The notes beneath the pieces are model-generated. The model searched no databases. It was given only the letters and a program-made list of their open reading frames with translations, and was not told where the DNA came from. From Gemmatimonadetes bacterium SCN 70-22 (lineage in GTDB: Bacteria > Gemmatimonadota > Gemmatimonadetes > Gemmatimonadales > Gemmatimonadaceae), in the NCBI GenBank assembly GCA_001724275.1, contig MEDZ01000002.1, positions 62,001 through 126,000 of the forward strand: a stretch of DNA of 64,000 nucleotides. The letters run 5' to 3'. A program made the translations under genes and the position numbers. Positions 59,381-64,000 of this stretch are shown one piece after another (within the stretch, counting starts at the first letter, position 1; every line of letters starts with the position of its first letter).

Positions 59381-60853
59381 TCAGGGCACGCGGATCTCCA
59401 GCGTGCGCCCGCGCCACCGCGCGGCGGTCACGTTCCGCACGCGCTTCCGCGCCCCGCCGCCAGCGGCCGGGGCCACGACGTCGATATCGACCGGCTCGGC
59501 TGAGGCAAGGCCGATGTGGAGTGCCATGTCGTTCTGGGCGTCGTACCCCGATCCGCCGTCCACGAGGTACGCGCCAAGCACCTGGCCGCGACGCGAGACA
59601 CGCACCACGGCGCCCGCGCGTGTGGCGTGCCCGTTCGCATCGACGACGCGCACCCGCAGCGAACGCCCGGCGTCGGCCACCGTGAGGTCGTTGCGCAGCA
59701 GGAGGTGCATCCCCGTCGGCTGCACCCCGGTGAGGGCCAGGTCGGCGTCACCGTCGGCATCGTAGTCGTGCCATTGCGCGCCATGGTCGCCTTCGAGCGC
59801 CCGCACGTTGGCCGGAGTGACGTCCTCGAAGCGCGCCCCGGTGTTGCGGTACAGGAAGTCGGGATAGCTCTTCCCGCCGGTGACGGTCCCGTTCACGTAC
59901 AGGTCCACGCGGCCGTCGTTGTCGAAGTCATCGAGTGCGCAGGTGTCGAAGCGCGCGTCCACGTCCACCCCCCACGCCGCGCTCGCATCATCGAAGCGAC
60001 CGTCGCCCCGGTTCAGGAAGAGCCCGTTCCGCCCGTAGTTGGCCGTGACCAGGTCGAGGCGACCGTCGCCGTTCACGTCGGCCACGCACGTGCGCACCGT
60101 CCCGTTGGACTTGTCGTGCGGCGTACGCCCGCCCCACGCCACCCCGGCCTCGGCGGCAACGTCCGTGAACCGCCCGCCGTCGTTGCGCCAGAGGGCGTTG
60201 GCATCCCCGTCCATGTTCCCCTGATACAAGTCGAGGTCGCCGTCATCGTCGAGGTCGAACCAGCTACCCCCAACGCTCTTGCGGCTGTCGGCGAGCCCTG
60301 CCTCCGGCGCCACGTCGGCAAAGCGCATGGCTTCATTGCGGAACAGGACGTTGGCCCGGTCGCGGTACGCCACGTACAGATCGAGGTCGCCGTCCCCATC
60401 GAAGTCGATGAAGGCGGGCTGTCGCACGGCCCCCGAATCCATGGCCACCCCCGCGGCGCGCGTGACGTCGGTGAATCGCCCGCCATCGTTCCGGTAGAGG
60501 CGCAGCACCCCGCCGGCGCCGGGGGTAAAGCCCACCAACAGGTCCGGGTCGCCGTCGGCGTCGTAGTCTCCCCACGCCGCCGCGCGCGTCGGGCGCGCAT
60601 CGGCAACCCCGGCCATCACCGCGACGTCGATGAAGACCCCCTTGTCGTTCCGGTAGAGGCGATTGGGGGCGCCATTGAAGCCCACGAAGAGGTCGGCGTC
60701 GCCATCGCCATCGAAATCGCCCCACGCATTGGTGAAGCTACCGCCCGTGCCGAACAGCTCCGGCTGCACCGGGGTGAAGCGCACGGCCGGCACCAACGGC
60801 GCGATGAGCGCGGCGCCGCCGAGAGCCATGAGGTGCAATGACCGGAGCTTCAT
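59381..60853 (-). CDS. CRTAC1-type FG-GAP/VCBS repeat protein with ASPIC/UnbV C-terminus
   Basis: The 490-aa product has a signal peptide and about seven FG-GAP-like repeats, each with a calcium-binding DxDxDG loop: GDFDGDGDADLFVG, GDYDADGDPDLLVG, IDFDGDGDLDLYVA, FDLDDDGDLDLYQG, ADVNGDGRLDLVTA, DDFDNDGRVDLYVN and HDYDADGDADLALT. These form a beta-propeller. The last ~90 residues (LRVRVVDANGHATRAGAVVRV to GGSGYDAQNDMALHIGL) are the ASPIC/UnbV domain. It is an exported adhesion or matrix-like protein. It follows the selenoprotein candidate gene by 19 nt. Confidence 0.9.
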   Translation of the reverse strand: MKLRSLHLMALGGAALIAPLVPAVRFTPVQPELFGTGGSFTNAWGDFDGDGDADLFVGFNGAPNRLYRNDKGVFIDVAVMAGVADARPTRAAAWGDYDADGDPDLLVGFTPGAGGVLRLYRNDGGRFTDVTRAAGVAMDSGAVRQPAFIDFDGDGDLDLYVAYRDRANVLFRNEAMRFADVAPEAGLADSRKSVGGSWFDLDDDGDLDLYQGNMDGDANALWRNDGGRFTDVAAEAGVAWGGRTPHDKSNGTVRTCVADVNGDGRLDLVTANYGRNGLFLNRGDGRFDDASAAWGVDVDARFDTCALDDFDNDGRVDLYVNGTVTGGKSYPDFLYRNTGARFEDVTPANVRALEGDHGAQWHDYDADGDADLALTGVQPTGMHLLLRNDLTVADAGRSLRVRVVDANGHATRAGAVVRVSRRGQVLGAYLVDGGSGYDAQNDMALHIGLASAEPVDIDVVAPAAGGGARKRVRNVTAARWRGRTLEIRVP

Positions 60854-60872
60854 CGGGCCTCTGGATAGGCGT

Positions 60873-61220
60873 TCACTTGAACAGCTTGTCGTACGTCGCC
60901 TCGTCGAACCCCACGATCAGCGTGCGCCCCTTGCGCAACGCGGGGGCGCGCAGCGTCCCGTACGGGCCGAGGATGGCGGCGTGCACCTCCTCCTGCGACG
61001 GCTTGTCCTTCGCCAGGCGCAGGTGGATGAACTTCTTTCCCTTCATCGAGTAGATCTCGTCCACTCCCTTCAGCACCTCGCGCACCGCCTCGGCGTCGTA
61101 GCGCTTCTTCCTGGCGTCTTCCACCTGGCCGAGCGCGACGTGCTTCCGTCCCAGGAACTCCTGGGTCTTGGCGCAGGTGTTTCAACCGGGGCGCAGGTAG
61201 CTCCAGTCCAGCTTCGGCAT
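60873..61220 (-). CDS. ArsC/Spx-like thioredoxin-fold protein with in-frame TGA (probable selenocysteine) at residue 13
   Basis: An ATG at 61220 with GAGG 8 nt upstream opens MPKLDWSYLRPG, then TGA (61184-61182), then NTCAKTQEFLGRKHVAL and 86 further in-frame codons to a normal stop, 115 residues in all, the usual length of small ArsC-like (YffB-type) proteins. The TGA occupies the first cysteine of the C-x-x-C redox motif (U-N-T-C), exactly where selenocysteine occurs in redox selenoproteins. The fold continues through KGKKFIHLRL and APALRKGRTLIVGFDEATYDKLF. A perfect hairpin lies at the SECIS position. Without readthrough only 12 residues are made; a GTG restart at 61124 lacks the active site and a ribosome-binding site. 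A nonsense mutation or sequencing error (TGT or TGC to TGA) is the alternative. Confidence 0.75.
61150..61165 (-). promoter_or_regulatory. Candidate SECIS hairpin downstream of the in-frame TGA
   Basis: In the mRNA, CCCAGG and CCUGGG form a perfect 6-bp stem closed by an AGUU loop. The stem begins 17 nt after the UGA and the loop G is the 24th base after it, within the range known for bacterial SECIS elements, which need a G (often GU) at the first or second loop position. The hairpin lies in coding sequence, as bacterial SECIS elements do. Confidence 0.65.
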
Positions 61221-61269
61221 GTCGTCCTCGTGGTTCGGGTGGTGTCGGGGGTGCCCTCGATGCCGGGCG

Positions 61270-61905
61270 TCAGCGCGAGGGCTGTCGTGGGAAACGGATG
61301 GTCGGCGCCGCCCAGGTGACGGTGTCGCCGGCCATCCCCTCGCCGGGGCTGACGACCTCCGCACGCTCGGGGATCACCTCGTACAACGTCGCATCGCGCT
61401 CGCGTCCTGGGTAGAAGGGGGTCCACTCGGCATGCCACAGGCGCCGCTTGGCCGCCCCGTCGCGTACCTCGCGGGCACGGCCGTATAGCGTCACGTAGCG
61501 CAGCCCCTTGGCGTCGAAGTAGTGGAGCGCCACGCGCGAGTCGCGTCCGATCTGGCGCACCTTGCGCGAGCGCGGATTCGTCACGAACCGCACCACCATC
61601 CCGGAATCCGGCGGCGCCGGGTCGATCGTACGGGCGGCGGCCCCGGCCCCGACGTCCTGGGTGATGAGCGCGGCATATCGGGCGGCGCGCATGATGTCGC
61701 GCGCGACGCGAAGCACGGCGGCATTCGCCTCCGCGGCCTGCGCCGGCGAGGCGTTCGCCCGAGCGGCGTTCCCCGCCGTCCCATTCCCGCCTCGCGTGCC
61801 GAGCCGTGGCGCGATTCCCTGTGCCGTCGCCTCGCCAAACGCCAGCAGCATCAGGGCGATCAGCGCCGTCCGCGCCCGCCGGAGCGTTCGGGAACCGTGC
61901 ATCAT
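61270..61905 (-). CDS. Exported pyridoxamine 5'-phosphate oxidase-like FMN-binding protein
   Basis: The 211-aa product has a signal peptide (LRRARTALIALMLLAFGEATAQ), a low-complexity linker and a split-barrel domain from ~residue 60 (ARYAALITQDVGAG, then RFVTNPRSRKVRQIGRDSRVALHYFDAKGLRYVTLYGRAREV). The layout resembles general stress protein 26-type PNPOx relatives, which bind flavin or heme. Export of a PNPOx fold is unusual. Its ATG overlaps the stop of the AKR-RidA gene (ATGA), and the ArsC-like gene follows 49 nt downstream, so the three form one unit. Confidence 0.8.
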   Translation of the reverse strand: MMHGSRTLRRARTALIALMLLAFGEATAQGIAPRLGTRGGNGTAGNAARANASPAQAAEANAAVLRVARDIMRAARYAALITQDVGAGAAARTIDPAPPDSGMVVRFVTNPRSRKVRQIGRDSRVALHYFDAKGLRYVTLYGRAREVRDGAAKRRLWHAEWTPFYPGRERDATLYEVIPERAEVVSPGEGMAGDTVTWAAPTIRFPRQPSR

Positions 61906-63395
61906 GCGCGATGCGCCGATAGCGACGCCCCCTGGGTGGGGACCACCGCCTCGGCCTCCATCTCGACCAGGAACTCCTCGCCGACCAGCTCTGCCCGTAC
62001 GAGGGTGTTGGCGGGGAGGATCCCGCCGAATCGCTCGCCGTGCGCACGCGCAATCGCTTCCCACTGCTCCATGCGCGACACGAAGACACGGGTACGGACC
62101 ACGTCCTCGAGCCGTGCGCCGAGCGAACGAAGCGCCCCCTCGATCTTGTCGATGACGAAGTGTGCCTGGGCGGCGGGGTCGGTTCCGCCGATGAGCCGGT
62201 CGCCGTGCGAGGCGGTCGTCCCCGAGACCACGATGCGGTCACCAAGCCGGACCGCGCGAGAGTACCCGAACTGCGTCTCCCACGAGGTGCCGCTCAGGCA
62301 GGTGAGCCGCCCGCCGTCGCCCCGCCGGGTGGCGAAGGGTGCGGGGAATTCCTCGAGGTGGTGGCTCAGGTCGCCCGACGCCGTGAGATACGGCGGCTTC
62401 CGGTACTCATCACCGCAGTCGCCGGGAATCGGCGCGAGCGTCGCCGCAGCCGCATCGATCTCCTCCCGATCTTGCCTCGAGAGCGCGAAGGAGAAGAGTC
62501 GCGCATTGTCCTCGATGTGCGCGCTGGCCCCGATCCGGGCACCGATGATCACGCCCCCCACCGCCGGCTGCTCGAGGATGTAGCGGCTGGCGACGTTCGC
62601 GACCGAGACCTCGTGGCGCCGAGCCACGCCGTCGAGCGCCGTCAGCACGCGTTGCAGCCCCTCCCACCCTCCAGCCGCGCGGATGAAGCGCCCGTACTTC
62701 ATCTGCGACCATGTGTCGAGATGCTCCCAGTCGGGCTCCGCCTTGCCTAACCAGCGTGTGCTGAGGAATCCCCCCTGCACCGTGCCGTAGGCCAGGAGCT
62801 TCACGCCGTGCGCCAGGCAGAGCGCCGTCATCGGCCCCGCCGCCCGGCGGTCGATGAGCGAGTAGCTCACCTGATTGCTGACGATCGGGATGCCGCTGGC
62901 GAGGGCGATGCGCAGGTGCGCGGCATCGAAGTTCGTGAGTCCCAGGTGGTGAATGACCCCCTCGCGCCGCAGCTCATCCAGGTAGAAGAGCGCGTCGAGC
63001 CATCGCGGGTCGGCGAAGGTCCACGCGTGGAACTGCATGAGGTCGATGGACCGCCCTCGCAGTCGCGCGAGGGCGCGGTCCACGGCGGCGCGCACGTCGT
63101 CCCGCGAGACGGGGCCCGGTTTGGGGACCCACTTGGTGAGGAGCTGCACCGCGGTGCCGGGGGCCATCTCCGCACGAAAGATCCCCGCGACGACTTCGGC
63201 CGACCCGTAGTGATCGGCCATGTCGAAGGTGGTGAATCCGGCGGCGGCATACGGCGCCATCGCCTGGGCGGTGGCCCGGAGGTCCATGGTGCGCCCGTCG
63301 CGCTCCAGGTCGGCGACCTGCCAGAGCCCGGTGAGGACCCTGGAGATCTCCAGCCCTGGGGCGAGGGTGCAGCGTTCGACGACGAAAGGCGTCAT
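61902..63395 (-). CDS. Aldo/keto reductase fused to a RidA-like domain
   Basis: The 497-aa product joins two enzymes. Residues ~1-330 are an aldo/keto reductase barrel with the catalytic tetrad positions visible (Asp and Tyr in FDMADHYGSAE, Lys in LLTKWVPKPG, His in LMQFHAWTF) and a C-terminal NADPH-binding part (IIGARIG). Residues ~350-490 are a RidA/YjgF-like domain (GYSRAVRLGDRIVVSGTTASHGD, then VVRTRVFVSRMEQWEAIARAH and LVRAELVGEEFLVEMEAEAVV) that retains an Arg and Glu in the expected places. The fusion suggests reduction of a carbonyl or imine produced or cleared by the RidA part. ATG at 63395 starts the barrel. Confidence 0.87.
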   Translation of the reverse strand: MTPFVVERCTLAPGLEISRVLTGLWQVADLERDGRTMDLRATAQAMAPYAAAGFTTFDMADHYGSAEVVAGIFRAEMAPGTAVQLLTKWVPKPGPVSRDDVRAAVDRALARLRGRSIDLMQFHAWTFADPRWLDALFYLDELRREGVIHHLGLTNFDAAHLRIALASGIPIVSNQVSYSLIDRRAAGPMTALCLAHGVKLLAYGTVQGGFLSTRWLGKAEPDWEHLDTWSQMKYGRFIRAAGGWEGLQRVLTALDGVARRHEVSVANVASRYILEQPAVGGVIIGARIGASAHIEDNARLFSFALSRQDREEIDAAAATLAPIPGDCGDEYRKPPYLTASGDLSHHLEEFPAPFATRRGDGGRLTCLSGTSWETQFGYSRAVRLGDRIVVSGTTASHGDRLIGGTDPAAQAHFVIDKIEGALRSLGARLEDVVRTRVFVSRMEQWEAIARAHGERFGGILPANTLVRAELVGEEFLVEMEAEAVVPTQGASLSAHRA

Positions 63396-63521
63396 GGCAT
63401 CACGCGGTGTGAAGCGACTCGAAGCGCGGGACGATCGCCTCGGCGCCGACGGCGTCAAACGCCCGTCCGGCGGCTCCCCCCATTCCGCACCCACGGCGTC
63501 GACGTGCGGGAGCGCCGCGCC

Positions 63522-64000
63522 TCACGTCGCCCCTCCCTCCCCCATGCGCGCGCGCCAGCGCACCGCCCCGTGCGCCACGACGGCGACCGCCACCGAGGCG
63601 ACCACCCCGGCCAGTGCCGGGGTCACCCCTTGCACCCCGCCTGCCCCCGCCGTCAGCTGCAGTGCGAGCATCACGGCCATCCCGGCCACGATGGCCGCCA
63701 TCGCCTCCAGCGCACGAAAGCGGCGCATGAAGAGCCCTCCCAGCACGGGGACGAAGAGCGTGACGCCGAGGACGCTGTAGAAGAAGGAGAGCGTCCCGAT
63801 GATCGTCTGCGCAACGAGCGCCAGAGCCACGCCGAGCGTCCCGCCGAGAATGGCGGCGCCACGCGCGACGCGCAGCACCTGCCCGTCGCTCGCCCCGGGA
63901 GCGAGGAAGCGCCGATAGAGGTCCTGCGACAGCGAGGTGGAGAGCATGAAGAGGATGGCGTCGGCGGTGCTCACCTCCGCCGAGAAGAGTGCCGCCAGCC
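63522..64000 (-). CDS. Sodium:solute symporter (SSS family), C-terminal part; gene continues past the window
   Basis: The frame is open to the right edge; only the last ~158 residues are visible. They begin with LAALFSAEVSTADAILFMLSTSLSQDLYRRF, the conserved SSS segment in TM8 with its Ser-Thr sodium-site residues, then three further membrane helices (LGGTLGVALALVAQTIIGTLSFFYSV, VPVLGGLFMRRF, AAIVAGMAVMLALQL, VVASVAVAVVAHGAV). The substrate cannot be told from this part. A GTG within the segment is internal, not a start. Confidence 0.85.
   Translation of the reverse strand, partial: LAALFSAEVSTADAILFMLSTSLSQDLYRRFLAPGASDGQVLRVARGAAILGGTLGVALALVAQTIIGTLSFFYSVLGVTLFVPVLGGLFMRRFRALEAMAAIVAGMAVMLALQLTAGAGGVQGVTPALAGVVASVAVAVVAHGAVRWRARMGEGGAT

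Noticed and set aside
60873-61124. A separate 83-aa gene starting at GTG 61124
   Set aside because: It lacks a ribosome-binding site and the redox motif; the upstream in-frame ATG with GAGG explains the gene better when TGA is read through.
1-64000. tRNA, rRNA, integron, prophage or insertion-sequence genes
   Set aside because: I found no cloverleaf, rRNA-like block, integrase, transposase or phage structural gene on either strand; absence by eye is not proof for tRNAs.

Overview
The window is one contiguous piece of a GC-rich (roughly two-thirds G+C) Gram-negative bacterial chromosome. A TonB-dependent receptor with an N-terminal carboxypeptidase-regulatory-like domain, tandem proteins with the same fold, a patatin/beta-barrel fusion, a CRTAC1-type FG-GAP protein, a selenium-binding protein and many outer-membrane lipoproteins together suggest Gemmatimonadota or a close relative. 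That assignment is inference from gene content; there is no rRNA in the window. I recognise no tRNA, rRNA, CRISPR array, integrase or transposase. Genes are tightly packed on both strands with many ATGA-type overlaps.

Layout. 1-24 kb is mixed housekeeping and accessory metabolism: a partial DinB protein, an ECF sigma factor with a SnoaL-like tail, a GMC oxidoreductase, a thioesterase, a PolX-like HhH protein, a truncated capA remnant, a PRPP synthetase divergent from a phosphoribosyltransferase, a Tat-exported epimerase, TrmO, a fused CoA-transferase, a patatin-barrel protein, an SBP56-type protein with its membrane partner, an HD hydrolase, a divergent AraC/monooxygenase pair, a bactofilin with a structured leader, a DUF4015 protein, RidA and a GluQ-like enzyme. 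24-27 kb holds a GNAT enzyme, PhoD and a YdeI-family protein.

27.1-36.1 kb is an island with visibly lower GC in its left half, all on the minus strand. In transcription order it has a TonB-dependent receptor behind a recognisable sigma-70-like promoter, an outer-membrane barrel (DUF6850-like), an AraC-type regulator, a membrane-anchored thioredoxin, a secreted 78-aa peptide with eight cysteines ending CCNCYY, and a DUF4876-like lipoprotein. A decayed second copy of the peptide and a second DUF4876-like lipoprotein follow. It reads as a dedicated envelope system in which a disulfide-rich peptide, a thiol oxidoreductase and a transport or surface apparatus work together. It is the best candidate here for an undescribed system.

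36-64 kb has a penicillin-binding-protein-like serine hydrolase, a dicarboxylate-type symporter, FabH, a NamZ-type muramidase, a second patatin, a cytochrome c, an M20 peptidase and transketolase. A Tat-exported LanC-like protein follows, bracketed by perfect 28-bp inverted repeats, then a HerA-type ATPase, two tandem carboxypeptidase-regulatory-like proteins and a MacA/MacB/TolC-like export operon lacking its ATPase. Next is a redox/stress operon that includes an ArsC-like protein whose first active-site residue is an in-frame TGA, followed by a SECIS-like hairpin, so a probable selenoprotein. The window ends inside a sodium:solute symporter gene.

Across the window the rare leucine codon TTA recurs in one fixed context, CGTTAGGC, in a dozen places.
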